DNA of 64,000 nucleotides from Candidatus Aminicenantes bacterium (GTDB taxonomy: Bacteria; Acidobacteriota; Aminicenantia; Aminicenantales; UBA4085), in the NCBI GenBank assembly GCA_026393855.1, contig JAPKZJ010000087.1, forward strand, positions 17,028 through 81,027. Direction: 5' to 3'. The position numbers and the translations under genes were made by a program. Below the pieces are notes generated by a model, which worked only from the letters and a program-made list of their open reading frames with translations, was not told where the DNA came from and searched no databases. Below, piece after piece: positions 34,063 through 42,406 of this stretch. Position 1 is the first letter of the stretch, and the number at the start of each line of letters is the position of its first letter.

Positions 34063-34985
34063 CGGGACCCGCCCCCGACGTACTTGCCGATGATCAGGTG
34101 AAGCCGCTTCCGAACGGCCGGCGTGATGAGCTTGGGATCCGTCATGATGGCCCCGGCCAGGGCCCGCCGGCAGCCGCAGGCGGATTCGTCGTGCGGCGGG
34201 AGCGAGGCCACGGCCGCCTTGATGACGGCCTTGGCGTTGCCGATGTTGCGGCGCAGGTTCGCAAGGACCATGTCGACTGTGACGCTCTCCTCGCCGGCGT
34301 GCCAGCAGTCGTAGTCCGTAGCCAGGTTCATGGTCGCATAACAGATCTCGGCCTCCCGGAAAAGCTTGGCCTCGGCCGCACCGGTCATGCCGATGATCGA
34401 GCCGCCCCACTGGCGGTGCATCTCCGACTCAGCTTTGGTCGAGAAGGCCGGTCCCTCCATGCAGACATACGTACCACCCCCGTGACAGCTCAGGCCCAAG
34501 CCCTCGGCCGTCCGGTGGAGGTGGCGGGCCAACGACCCGCAGACCGGGTCGGCGAAGGCCACGTGGGCGACGATCCCCTCGCCGAAGAAGGTCGAGCGGC
34601 GGTGGGTCTTGTCGATGAACTGGTCGGCGAAGACGAAGTCGCAGGGCCGGATCTCGGCCCGCAGCGAGCCTACGGAGCTGATCGAGATGACGCTCGTGAC
34701 CCCGAGCATCTTGAACCCGTAGACGTTGGCCCGGTAGTTGATCTCGGAGGGCAGGTAGCGGTGGCCGCGGCCGTGGCGGCTGAGGAACGCCACCCGGCGG
34801 CCTTCCAGCGTCCCGACCATATAGGCATCCGAGGGATCGCCCAGGGGCGTCTTGAGCCTGATTTCCTTGAGCTTTTTAAGGCCTTCGATCTCATAGAGAC
34901 CGGTCCCGCCGAGGATTCCAATCTCGGCCCGGGGCCGATCGGCCTGGACGGTGACGCGGGTCGCGGCTTTTTTCTTTTCGAGCAT
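34059..34985 (-). CDS. mtnP: S-methyl-5'-thioadenosine phosphorylase
   Basis: 308 aa, slightly longer than the usual ~280 because of an N-terminal charged leader (LEKKKAATRVTVQADRP). It is a purine nucleoside phosphorylase of the MTAP type: GILGGTGLYEIEG, FLSRHGRGHRYLPSEINYRANVY, CMEGPAFSTKAES and the C-terminal NLATDYDCWH. It cleaves methylthioadenosine with phosphate to adenine and methylthioribose-1-phosphate, feeding methionine salvage. The GPAFSTKAE and MTGAAEAKL segments support MTAP over plain PNP. Promoter at 35012-35040; GAGGAGG site before ATG 34985. Confidence 0.92.
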   Translation of the reverse strand: MLEKKKAATRVTVQADRPRAEIGILGGTGLYEIEGLKKLKEIRLKTPLGDPSDAYMVGTLEGRRVAFLSRHGRGHRYLPSEINYRANVYGFKMLGVTSVISISSVGSLRAEIRPCDFVFADQFIDKTHRRSTFFGEGIVAHVAFADPVCGSLARHLHRTAEGLGLSCHGGGTYVCMEGPAFSTKAESEMHRQWGGSIIGMTGAAEAKLFREAEICYATMNLATDYDCWHAGEESVTVDMVLANLRRNIGNAKAVIKAAVASLPPHDESACGCRRALAGAIMTDPKLITPAVRKRLHLIIGKYVGGGSR

Positions 34986-35011
34986 GGGACCTCCTCGAGT
35001 CCGGGTCCTCT

Positions 35012-35040
35012 ACTATACCCAAAACGGCGGCCGATGCCAA
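35012..35040 (-). promoter_or_regulatory. Promoter of the mtnP operon
   Basis: Minus strand TTGGCA (35040-35035), 17-bp spacer, TATAGT (35017-35012). Divergent from the larC promoter, 12 bp away. Confidence 0.55.
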
Positions 35041-35052
35041 ACCAGCCGTTCT

Positions 35053-35081
35053 TTGATTTTTCGGCCCGAAAACGCTATTCT
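35053..35081 (+). promoter_or_regulatory. Promoter of the larC-folE-metG unit
   Basis: TTGATT (35053-35058), 17-bp spacer, TATTCT (35076-35081), then a GAGG site and ATG 35108. Confidence 0.5.
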
Positions 35082-35107
35082 ACAAAGATTACCGAGGATC
35101 GTGACCC

Positions 35108-36278
35108 ATGAAATACGTTTATCTCGACGCATCCGCCGGCCTGAGCGGCGATATGCTGCTGGGCGCCCTGGCCGACCTGGGCCCGGTCCGGGCCGAGCTC
35201 AAAAAGGCGATCGACGGCCTCGGCCTGCCGATCGTCCTCAAGTTCCGCCAAGTCGAGCGCTCCCACCTGCGCGGGCTCAAGGTCGACGTCCGGATCACGG
35301 CCCCGACCGCCCGGGCCCGCCATTGGGCCGATATCGAGCGCTTCATCCGAAAAGCCCCCCTCGCCCCGGCCGTCAAGGACAGGGGCCGGGCGGTGTTCGA
35401 AACCCTCTTCCGGGCCGAGGCCAAGGTCCACGGTGAGCCGTTCGATCACGTCCACCTGCACGAGGCCGGGGGCCGACGACGCCTTGGTCGACGTGCTCGG
35501 GACCTGCTGGCTTCTCGAAACGCTCGGGGTTGCCGATCTCGTCTGCTCGCCCCTCAACGTCGGCTCGGGCTGGGTCAGGACTTCGCACGGCGTCCTGCCC
35601 GTTCCGCCGCCGGCTGTGGCGGAGCTGTTGAAGGACGTGCCGGTCTACGCCGCCCATGCCCAAGCCGAGCTGGTCACCCCGACCGGGGCCGCCCTGGTCA
35701 AGACGCTGGCCTCGCGCTTCGCCCCGTTTCCCGAGCTCGTCTACGACCGGATCGGGTACGGGGCGGGCGACCGCGACCTGCCCGGGATGCCCAACATCCT
35801 GCGGGCGTTTCTCGGCCGCCAAGAAGCCTACGAGCCCGCCAAGCGGGTGTATCTGATCGAGGCGACCGTCGACGATTCCACCCCCCAAGTGCTCGCCGCC
35901 TTCCTCGACCGGGCCCTGGAGCTGGGCGCCCTCGACGCCTGGATGACGCCGGCGGTAATGAAGAAAGGCCGGCTGGGCACCCAGCTCTCCCTGCTGGCCG
36001 ACGGGGCGGGCCTGGACCGGCTGATCCGGGCCGTCTTCGAGGAGACAAGCTCGATCGGCGTCCGCTACCACCCGGTCGAGCGCCGGGCCTTGGAGCGGAG
36101 CGTGGAAAAAGTTTTAGTACTCGGGACGCCTATCCGGATCAAGACGGCCGGCCTCGGCGGCCGGGTCCTCAACGCCCAGCCCGAGTACGACGATAGCCTG
36201 GCTTTGGCCCGCCGCAAGGGCTTGCCCCTAAAAGACATCCTGCGCCGGGCGACGGCCGCCTATGCGCGGGGAAAATGA
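35108..36278 (+). pseudogene. larC: Nickel-pincer cofactor biosynthesis protein LarC, single-base frameshift
   Basis: LarC inserts nickel into the pyridinium-bis-thiocarboxylate cofactor of lactate racemase-type enzymes. The N-terminal frame (from ATG 35108) gives MKYVYLDASAGLSGDM and FDHVHLHEAG. At the run of five G at 35468-35472 the homology jumps to the next frame, which continues ADDALVDVLG and runs to TGA 36276-36278. The two parts together make about 389 residues, a normal LarC length, and both halves keep good coding character. One extra G would explain this, either a real lesion, a sequencing error in the homopolymer, or +1 frameshifting. Later landmarks include ELVTPTGAALVK and MKKGRLGTQLSLLA. 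Confidence 0.85.
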
Positions 36279-36285
36279 GAAGGCC

Positions 36286-36921
36286 ATGAAAACCAAGACA
36301 AGCCGGGGCTCGGCCCCGACGACGGAAAAGCGCCGAGGCATGGACCTGGCGCTGATGGAGAGAGGCGTGCGCATGATCCTGCGCGGCGCCGGCGAGAACC
36401 CGGACCGGGCCGGCCTCAAGGAAACCCCGGCCCGCGTCGCCCGAATGTACCAGGAAATTCTCGGCGGACTGCACGAAAACCCCGAAATCCATCTCCGGAC
36501 GGTGCACAAGGAAAAGCACGACGAGATGGTCCTGATCAAGAACATCCCGCTGTACTCGATGTGCGAGCACCATATGCTGCCGTTCGCCGGAGTGGCCCAT
36601 ATCGCCTATATCCCCAAGAACGGCCGCATCGTCGGCCTGTCCAAGCTGGCCCGGGTCGTGGAGGGGCTGTCCCGCCGGCTCCAGGTGCAGGAGCGGCTGA
36701 CCAAGCAGACCGCCGATATGATTATGGACTACCTCGACCCGCAAGGCGTCATGGTCGTGATCGAAGCCGAGCACATGTGCATGTCGATGCGGGGGGCCAA
36801 GAAGCCCAAGTCGATCACCGTCACCTCGGCGGTGCGGGGCATCTTCCGCACCCACCCGGTCACCCGGGCCGAGGCCATCACGCTTATCCGAGGAGGGCTC
36901 ACCGGTGGAAAAGAAGTCTAA
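36286..36921 (+). CDS. folE: GTP cyclohydrolase I
   Basis: 211 aa from ATG 36286 with AGAAGG upstream; an earlier in-frame ATG at 36262 overlaps larC. It converts GTP to 7,8-dihydroneopterin triphosphate for folate or pterin synthesis. The zinc site is formed by Cys and His of [10 protein letters not shown] and the Cys in [10 protein letters not shown]. Other family features are [33 protein letters not shown] and [10 protein letters not shown]. It belongs to the type IA decameric family. It overlaps the metG start by 17 bp, implying one transcript. Confidence 0.97.
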   Translation: MKTKTSRGSAPTTEKRRGMDLALMERGVRMILRGAGENPDRAGLKETPARVARMYQEILGGLHENPEIHLRTVHKEKHDEMVLIKNIPLYSMCEHHMLPFAGVAHIAYIPKNGRIVGLSKLARVVEGLSRRLQVQERLTKQTADMIMDYLDPQGVMVVIEAEHMCMSMRGAKKPKSITVTSAVRGIFRTHPVTRAEAITLIRGGLTGGKEV

Positions 36922-38851
36922 GCCCACGTTCTCCGTCACGACGCCGATCTACTACGTCAACGACATCCCCCATATCGGCCACGCCTACACCACGATCATC
37001 GCCGACGCCCTGGCCCGCCACAACCGCCTGGCCGGGCGCGAGGTCTTCTTTCTGACCGGCACGGACGAGCACGGCCAGAAGATCGAGAAGGCCGCGGCCG
37101 AGCGCGGTATCACGCCGCTCCAATTGGCCGACTCCGTCGTCACCCGAACCCAGGACCTCTGGAAGGCGCTGGATATCTCGTACGACCTGTTCATCCGGAC
37201 GACGATGGAAATCCACGAGAAGGGCGTCCAGAAGCTGTTCAAGGCCCTGGTGGATAAGGGCGACATCTACAAAGGCGAGTACAAGGGCTGGTACTGCGTT
37301 TCGGACGAGGCCTTCCTGCCGGCGGACGCCCCCGCCGGCAAGGACGGGGCCAAGATCTGCCCGGACTGCGGCAAAGCCGCCACGGTCGTCTCGGAGGAGA
37401 CCTACTTCTTCCGGCTCTCGGCCTACCAGCAGAAGCTGCTCGACCATTTCGAGGCCCATCCCGAGTTCGTCCGGCCGCAGAGCCGGATGAACGAGGTGGC
37501 AAGCTTTGTCCGCGGCGGCCTACGCGACTTGAGCATCACCCGGACGACCGTCAAGTGGGGCGTGCCGGTGCCGGGCGATCCGGCCCATACCATCTATGTC
37601 TGGTTCGACGCTCTCCACAACTACGTCACCGGCCTGGGCTGGGACTGGGACATGGAGCGGTTCGACAAGTTCTGGCCGGCCTCGCTGCACCTCATGGGCA
37701 AGGACATCCTCCGCTTCCACGCCGTTTACTGGCCCGCGTTTCTGATGGCCTCGGGCTTGGCGCTGCCGGACTGCATCCTGGGCCACGGCTGGTGGCTGAA
37801 GGACGAGGCCAAGATGTCCAAGTCCCGCGGCAACGTCCTCGACCCCTATGTCCTGATCAACGCCATGGGGCCCGATCCCCTGCGCTACTTCCTGCTGCGG
37901 GAGATCCCCATCGGCCTGGACGGCAATTTCTCGCACGAGGGCTTCATCCATCGCGTCAACTCCGACCTGGCCAACGACTTCGGCAATCTGGTGCACCGGA
38001 CCCTGACCATGGTCCGGCAATACTTCGGGGGAACGCTCGAGACGCCAGCGGAGGAGCGGACGGACGACCTGGCGATCCGGGAGGCCTTCGAGAAGACCCG
38101 GGCCGCGGTCCTGGAGCACTACGAGGCCTACGCCCCGGCTAAGGCGCTGGAGGAGCTGTGGGCCTTCATCGGCCTGGCCAACAAGTACCTGGCCGACAAC
38201 GTGCCCTGGAAGCTGGCCAAGGACCCGGAGCAACGGCGGCGCCTGGCCCGGGTACTGTGGCAGACGGCGGCGGCCATCCGCGGCGCGAGCCATCTGGTGG
38301 CGCCGGTCATGCCCGGCTCGGCCCGCAAGATCTGGGACCTCCTGGGCGAGACGCGCTCGCCGCTCGATGTGCCCTACGCCGAGTTTCGTTTCGACGACCT
38401 CGACCCGGCCCGGCCGATGAAGGCCCCCGTGCCCCTCTTCCCCCGGATCGATCTTAAGGAGTTCCTGGGCCGGCCTGGCGAGGCCGGGCCCATCGAGCCG
38501 GCACCGGCCGCAAAGGAGACGACTATGGATATCATCACCTACGAAGAATTCAAGAAGCTCGACCTGCGCGTGGGCCTCGTCCTCAAGGCCGAACGGGTGG
38601 AGGGGGCGACCAGGCTGCTCAAGCTCCAAATCGACCTGGGGACGGAAGAGCGCCAGATCGTAGCCGGCGTCGCCGAAACCTACGCCCCCGAGGACTTGGT
38701 GGGCAAGCGGTTCACCGTCATCGCCAACCTCAAGCCGGCGGTCATCCGCGGCGTCGAGTCGCAGGGTATGCTGCTGGCCGGGATCAAGGATGGGAAAGCC
38801 TATATCCCGTTCTTCGAAGGGGACATCCCCCCGGGCAGCAAAGTCCAATAG
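36905..38851 (+). CDS. metG: Methionyl-tRNA synthetase
   Basis: 648 aa, start GTG 36905. Class I synthetase with HIGH motif in [13 protein letters not shown] in [10 protein letters not shown], and the CP domain with one CPDC zinc-like pair. The anticodon domain follows. The C-terminal ~108 residues form an EMAP/Trbp111-like tRNA-binding domain ([32 protein letters not shown]), which supports dimerisation and tRNA binding. It charges initiator and elongator tRNA with methionine. The GTG start lies inside folE, whose TTATCCGAGGAGGGC tail supplies a GAGGAGG ribosome site. Confidence 0.97.
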   Translation: MEKKSKPTFSVTTPIYYVNDIPHIGHAYTTIIADALARHNRLAGREVFFLTGTDEHGQKIEKAAAERGITPLQLADSVVTRTQDLWKALDISYDLFIRTTMEIHEKGVQKLFKALVDKGDIYKGEYKGWYCVSDEAFLPADAPAGKDGAKICPDCGKAATVVSEETYFFRLSAYQQKLLDHFEAHPEFVRPQSRMNEVASFVRGGLRDLSITRTTVKWGVPVPGDPAHTIYVWFDALHNYVTGLGWDWDMERFDKFWPASLHLMGKDILRFHAVYWPAFLMASGLALPDCILGHGWWLKDEAKMSKSRGNVLDPYVLINAMGPDPLRYFLLREIPIGLDGNFSHEGFIHRVNSDLANDFGNLVHRTLTMVRQYFGGTLETPAEERTDDLAIREAFEKTRAAVLEHYEAYAPAKALEELWAFIGLANKYLADNVPWKLAKDPEQRRRLARVLWQTAAAIRGASHLVAPVMPGSARKIWDLLGETRSPLDVPYAEFRFDDLDPARPMKAPVPLFPRIDLKEFLGRPGEAGPIEPAPAAKETTMDIITYEEFKKLDLRVGLVLKAERVEGATRLLKLQIDLGTEERQIVAGVAETYAPEDLVGKRFTVIANLKPAVIRGVESQGMLLAGIKDGKAYIPFFEGDIPPGSKVQ

Positions 38852-38869
38852 GCCGCGGCCCGGCCGGGG

Positions 38870-40369
38870 TCAGAGCAGGGGGACTTTCTTCTCCGCAAAG
38901 GCCTTCAAGCAGGCGTCCACGACGGCCGCGTCGAACTGGATGCCGCGCTGAGCCGACAGCTCGGCCAGGGCTTTTTCGATCCCCAAGGCCGGCCGGTAAG
39001 GCCGGTGGGAGGCCATGGCTTCGATGACGTCAGCCACCGCGATGACCTTGGCCTCGATCAGGATCTCGCCGTCCCGCAAGCCGCGCGGGTAGCCCGAGCC
39101 GTCCAGCCGCTCGTGATGCTGGTGGACGATCTCGGCGATGGGCCAGGGGAATTCCACGTTTTTCAGGATTTCGTAGCCGAACCGGGCGTGCTCCCGGACC
39201 AGGCGGAGCTCGTCGTCGGAGAGGCGGCCCGGCTTGCTCAGAATCTCGGCCGGGACGGAGGTCTTGCCCACGTCATGGACGACACCGGCGAAACGGATCG
39301 CTTCGATCCGCTCGGCCGAGAGTCCCATCTGCGTGCCGATGGCCCGGGCCAGGTTGGCCACCCGCTTCTGATGGCCGGCCGTCCCGGGATCCCGCATTTC
39401 GACGGTCGCGGCGACGACGTTGATGATGTTGCCCAAGGCCTTGCGGAGCTGGTCGGCGATGCGGGCCTGATCGCGCTCGGCCCGCTTACGGTCGGTCAGG
39501 TCGCGGACCACGTATTGGACGCCGAAGGGGCGGCCTTCGCCGTCCTTGACCACGGCGCCGCGGACTTCGACCGGGAACTCTCCTCCGTCCGCTCGGCGGA
39601 GCATCCGCTCGAAAGGCGGCCCAGCCTCGCCCCGCCGCAAAGCCTGGAACCGCGCTCGGGAGGGCTCCAAGTCGGATCCGGCCAGGAATTCGGCCACCGA
39701 CCGGCCGTTGACCTTGTCCGGCGGCAGGCCGAGCAGGGCGCCGCCGAGGCGGTTGACCATCATGATCCTGGCTTCCTCGTCGACCAGGAAGACGCCGTCG
39801 TTGGCCGACTCGAAGAGCGTTCGAAATCGCGTTTCGCTCTCCGCCAAGGCCCGTTCGTGGGCTTTGCGCTCGCTGATGTCCTGCGACACGACCAGGTACG
39901 CCGCCGGCTCCCCCGCGGCGCCGCGGACGAGCCTGGCCGAGACGAGGGCGTCGAAGGTCCGGCCGTCCCGGCGAAGGCAGAGATGCTCCTTGTTGAACTG
40001 AACCCCCTCGGCCATCACCGCCTCCATGGTCCGGGCCGCCGCGGCCCGCTCCCCGGCATCGAGGAATTGCTCCCCCCTCAAGCCCAGGAGCTCGAAGCGG
40101 TTTTCATATCCGTACAGCTCGGCCGCCGCCCGGTTGCAGTCGATGATCGTCCCGGAGAGGGAGATCAGGAAGATGGCCACCGGGGCCATCTCCATGAACA
40201 AGGGCACGTCCATCGTCGGCAGGGGAATCGCCTCGGACTCGGAAGGATCGGAGGCAGACCAAGTCGCCGGAGCGCCCCCCAGGCCGCCCAAGGCGGCCGA
40301 ATCGGACATCCATGGCCGCGGCAGACCGGGCTCCGTTCGCCCAAGGAGAGGCCGGATTCGGTTGAACAT
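38870..40369 (-). CDS. PAS-PAS-HD-GYP cyclic-di-GMP phosphodiesterase
   Basis: 499 aa, no membrane helix. PAS domains lie at about 58-170 and 180-300. The C-terminal HD-GYP domain shows the HD pair in VVHDVGKTSVP, HARFGYEIL, HQHHERLDGSGYP (the GYP motif) and VIAVADVIEAMASHRPYRPA. HD-GYP proteins hydrolyse cyclic di-GMP, some cGAMP. It may oppose the cyclase at 16836-18377. The start ATG at 40369 has no Shine-Dalgarno and lies 6 nt after TAGAAT (40381-40376), another leaderless candidate; an internal Met21 is the alternative start. Confidence 0.92.
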   Translation of the reverse strand: MFNRIRPLLGRTEPGLPRPWMSDSAALGGLGGAPATWSASDPSESEAIPLPTMDVPLFMEMAPVAIFLISLSGTIIDCNRAAAELYGYENRFELLGLRGEQFLDAGERAAAARTMEAVMAEGVQFNKEHLCLRRDGRTFDALVSARLVRGAAGEPAAYLVVSQDISERKAHERALAESETRFRTLFESANDGVFLVDEEARIMMVNRLGGALLGLPPDKVNGRSVAEFLAGSDLEPSRARFQALRRGEAGPPFERMLRRADGGEFPVEVRGAVVKDGEGRPFGVQYVVRDLTDRKRAERDQARIADQLRKALGNIINVVAATVEMRDPGTAGHQKRVANLARAIGTQMGLSAERIEAIRFAGVVHDVGKTSVPAEILSKPGRLSDDELRLVREHARFGYEILKNVEFPWPIAEIVHQHHERLDGSGYPRGLRDGEILIEAKVIAVADVIEAMASHRPYRPALGIEKALAELSAQRGIQFDAAVVDACLKAFAEKKVPLL

Positions 40370-40787
40370 GTGTCCATTCTACGGACGGGGGCCGGCCGAA
40401 GGAATCGCCTGCCGGAGTCAATTCGAGGGGTGATTTTCGGGGTCCTCGCCTCACCTCTAGAGGTGAGAGGGGACGGAAGAAGAGACTTTTATTGATTCTT
40501 CTCCCGATTCCGGGAAACGCGGTTCGGGGTGTCGGCCCGGCGGCGCGGGTTCACCACTCCTTTTTACGCCAATCCGCTCGGCGCCTCGGAACTCCGCATT
40601 CAAGATCTCTCGGTCATGGAGACCACCCACTCCGTTTCGATTCCGTTAGATGGTCGCGTGCTCAAACAGCCCTCGGCGGCCGTTGGCTGCCCTCGCGGAG
40701 AGGCGTAAAAAGCCGGAACCCGCGCGGTTTCGCCGTTGGCCGACACCCCGAACCGCCGATGTTTCCCGGAGATGGGAGAAGCACCTT
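40370..40787. other. 418-bp intergenic region dominated by the full repeat element
   Basis: It contains the HD-GYP start region and repeat copy B (40498-40786). A small palindrome CCTCTAGAGG lies at about 40454-40463. No gene is supported. Confidence 0.5.
40498..40786 (-). repeat. Dispersed intergenic repeat, copy B, with terminal inverted repeats
   Basis: This is the most complete copy, about 289 bp, on the opposite strand to copies A, C and D. The left arm (40498-40570) and right arm (40702-40781) are imperfect inverted repeats. Both carry TTCCCGG-ATNGGAGAAG-type ends, the CGGTTCGGGGTGTCGGCC block and a TTTTTACGCC end. The central ~130 bp holds the conserved core seen in copies A and D. 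It begins one base after the stop of the tsaC-type gene, so it may also end that transcript. No ORF within it is convincing. Confidence 0.8.
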
Positions 40788-41429
40788 TTATTTATTCAGA
40801 TGGGCCAGGATGTCGTCCCAGGGTACGGCGCCCGGGCGAACGAGCCGAGGCGTCTTGCCCGTCAGGTCTACGATCGTCGAAACCGCGCCGCCCGGGGTTC
40901 GTCCGCCGTCGATGAAAAGATCGACCCGGCCCTCGAAAATCCGCCGGGCTTCGACCGGGTCGGCGATCTCCCCCGCCCCGGCCAGATTGGCGCTGGTAGC
41001 CGTCAAAGGAAAGCCGGCCGCCTCCAATAAGCTCCGCAGCCAGGGAAGAGCGGGGACGCGCACGGCGACGGTCCCTCCGGGGCCGAGCAGGACAGGGGGG
41101 AATACCGGCCGGGCCTTCAGGACAAGAGTCAAAGGGCCCGGCCAGAACGCGGCCGCCAACCCGGGCAAGGCGGCCGGAGGATCGGCCGCAATCAGGCCGG
41201 CCATCTCCAGGCCCGCCGCCACGACCGACAGAGGCTTGTCCCGCAGCCTCCCCTTGAGGCCATAGATCTTTTCGACTGCCGCGGCCGAATAGGCGTTTGC
41301 CCCGAGGCCGTAATAAGTGTCCGTCGGATAGACCGCGACCCCGTCCCGGCCGAGGATTTCGGACATTTCCCGGGCTTCCGGCAGGGATGTTGCGTCCGCA
41401 GGCGCATGAATGATCCTGGTCGCGAGCAT
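40788..41429 (-). CDS. tsaC: Sua5/YciO/YrdC-type threonylcarbamoyl-AMP synthase
   Basis: 213 aa. It makes threonylcarbamoyl-adenylate from Thr, bicarbonate and ATP for t6A37 tRNA modification. The fold begins with a PTDTYYGLGANAYSAAAVEKIYGLKGR segment, followed by RDKPLSVVAAG, WPGPLTLVLKA, VAVRVPALPWL and TATSANLAG, all diagnostic. Its length is that of the short TsaC/YrdC form without the Sua5 domain; YciO paralogues cannot be excluded. The stop codon abuts the repeat element. Promoter at 41448-41476. Confidence 0.9.
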   Translation of the reverse strand: MLATRIIHAPADATSLPEAREMSEILGRDGVAVYPTDTYYGLGANAYSAAAVEKIYGLKGRLRDKPLSVVAAGLEMAGLIAADPPAALPGLAAAFWPGPLTLVLKARPVFPPVLLGPGGTVAVRVPALPWLRSLLEAAGFPLTATSANLAGAGEIADPVEARRIFEGRVDLFIDGGRTPGGAVSTIVDLTGKTPRLVRPGAVPWDDILAHLNK

Positions 41430-41447
41430 AATCGCTTATCCGAACCC

Positions 41448-41476
41448 ACTTTAAGTAACCCTGCCGGCCCTGTCAA
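41448..41476 (-). promoter_or_regulatory. Promoter of the tsaC-type gene
   Basis: Minus strand TTGACA (41476-41471), 17-bp spacer, TAAAGT (41453-41448). The leader is about 12 nt with a weak GGATAAG ribosome site. Confidence 0.45.
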
Positions 41477-41491
41477 CATAAGGAGTTTGTC

Positions 41492-41520
41492 TTTACAAGT
41501 CCCAGCCTTCCCTTTACACT
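41492..41520 (+). promoter_or_regulatory. Sigma70-like promoter upstream of the beta-barrel gene and its leader ORF
   Basis: TTTACA (41492-41497), 17-bp spacer, TACACT (41515-41520), followed immediately by AGGAG and an ATG at 41529 that opens a 38-codon leader ORF. Confidence 0.5.
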
Positions 41521-41528
41521 AGGAGTCG

Positions 41529-41645
41529 ATGAAAAGTGGACACCTGACCTGTTTTCGCCACATCCCCGGCCCCGATCTCCTCGAGAGACAGGGGTTCCGG
41601 CCTTGGCATGGAATTTGCAAAGGATCGGGCGAAGGAGACCTATGA
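41529..41645 (+). promoter_or_regulatory. Possible 38-codon leader ORF coupled to the beta-barrel gene
   Basis: The ATG at 41529 has AGGAG 3 nt upstream and a good promoter. The frame closes at TGA 41643-41645, overlapping the ATG of the main gene (41642) by four bases. The peptide is not recognisable (two Cys, several His and Arg). Coupled translation or a regulatory leader are both possible. Confidence 0.35.
41603..41619 (+). promoter_or_regulatory. Candidate sigma54 (-24/-12) promoter of the beta-barrel gene
   Basis: TTGGCATG (41603-41610), 4 nt, TTGCA (41615-41619). The GG and GC doublets are exactly 10 nt apart, and one base differs from the TTGGCACG-N4-TTGCA consensus. The expected start is near 41630, 12 nt before ATG 41642, with GAAGGAG in the leader. 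No activator gene is adjacent. Confidence 0.5.
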
Positions 41646-42406
41646 TGAAAAGAGCGATTATCCCGCTGACCGTGGCGGTTCTGGCCTTGGCGGCGATCCC
41701 CGCTGCCGCCAACCTGGCGACTTTCCGGCTGAGCTTCAACATCCCGACCATGAAGAGCGACTTCTGGACGACCGAGTTCAACCAAATGACCATCCTCAAG
41801 ACCGGCTTCCAGGAAACCTCCTTCGGCATCAGCTACGAGATTTTCCTGACCCGGGAGATCAGCCTGGTCTTCGGCCTGGACACCTTCTCCAAGAGCAAGA
41901 GCGGGATGTACAAGGGCTTCGTCGGCTACACGTTCGACGAGGGCGACTTCGCCTTCCCGGACGCCTACTTCGGCCAGTATCAACCTTCGCACACCCTGCG
42001 CTATTCCGTGACCCCCCTCCAGGCTTCGGTCAAGCTGACGCCCTTCGGCCGACGGACCAAGCTCATCCCCTACATCGGCGGCGGCGTCGGTCTCTATTTT
42101 TACAACCTGCGGATGACGGGGGATTTGATCGATTTCAGCGACGAATACGTCTTCACCGACAGCGCGGGCGTCGATGTCCTGGTCTACCCGATCTATGGGG
42201 TCGACGCCCAGGAAAGCGAATTCGGCCGCATCGCCTTCGGCTACCACATCTTCGGCGGCCTGATGTACCCGATCGGCAACCGTATGACGGTCGACGCCAT
42301 GTTCCAGTACAACAAGGCCTCGGCCAGCTTGAAGGCGTTCCAGGGATTCGAACCGCTCGATCTGGGAAGCTACCAGATCTCGATCGGCTTCAATTACTGG
42401 TTCTGA
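41642..42406 (+). CDS. Outer-membrane beta-barrel protein, function unknown
   Basis: 254 aa from ATG 41642 (AAGGAGACCT upstream); ATG 41645 is the alternative. A signal peptide (IIPLTVAVLALAAIPAAANLA) is followed by alternating aromatic/hydrophobic beta strands: FRLSFNIPT, SFGISYEIFLT, ISLVFGLDTFS, LIPYIGGGVGLYFYNL, GYHIFGGLMYPI. The chain ends in FNYWF, the C-terminal aromatic residue typical of BAM-assembled barrels. Size and the YIGGGVG segment resemble OmpW/OmpA-like small barrels of about 8-10 strands. The last 13 bp overlap the convergent gene. Ligand unknown. Confidence 0.75.
   Translation: MMKRAIIPLTVAVLALAAIPAAANLATFRLSFNIPTMKSDFWTTEFNQMTILKTGFQETSFGISYEIFLTREISLVFGLDTFSKSKSGMYKGFVGYTFDEGDFAFPDAYFGQYQPSHTLRYSVTPLQASVKLTPFGRRTKLIPYIGGGVGLYFYNLRMTGDLIDFSDEYVFTDSAGVDVLVYPIYGVDAQESEFGRIAFGYHIFGGLMYPIGNRMTVDAMFQYNKASASLKAFQGFEPLDLGSYQISIGFNYWF

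Noticed and set aside
40498..40786. Degenerate insertion sequence
   Set aside because: No transposase remnant in any frame and the element is too short; MITE-like or structured RNA fits better.
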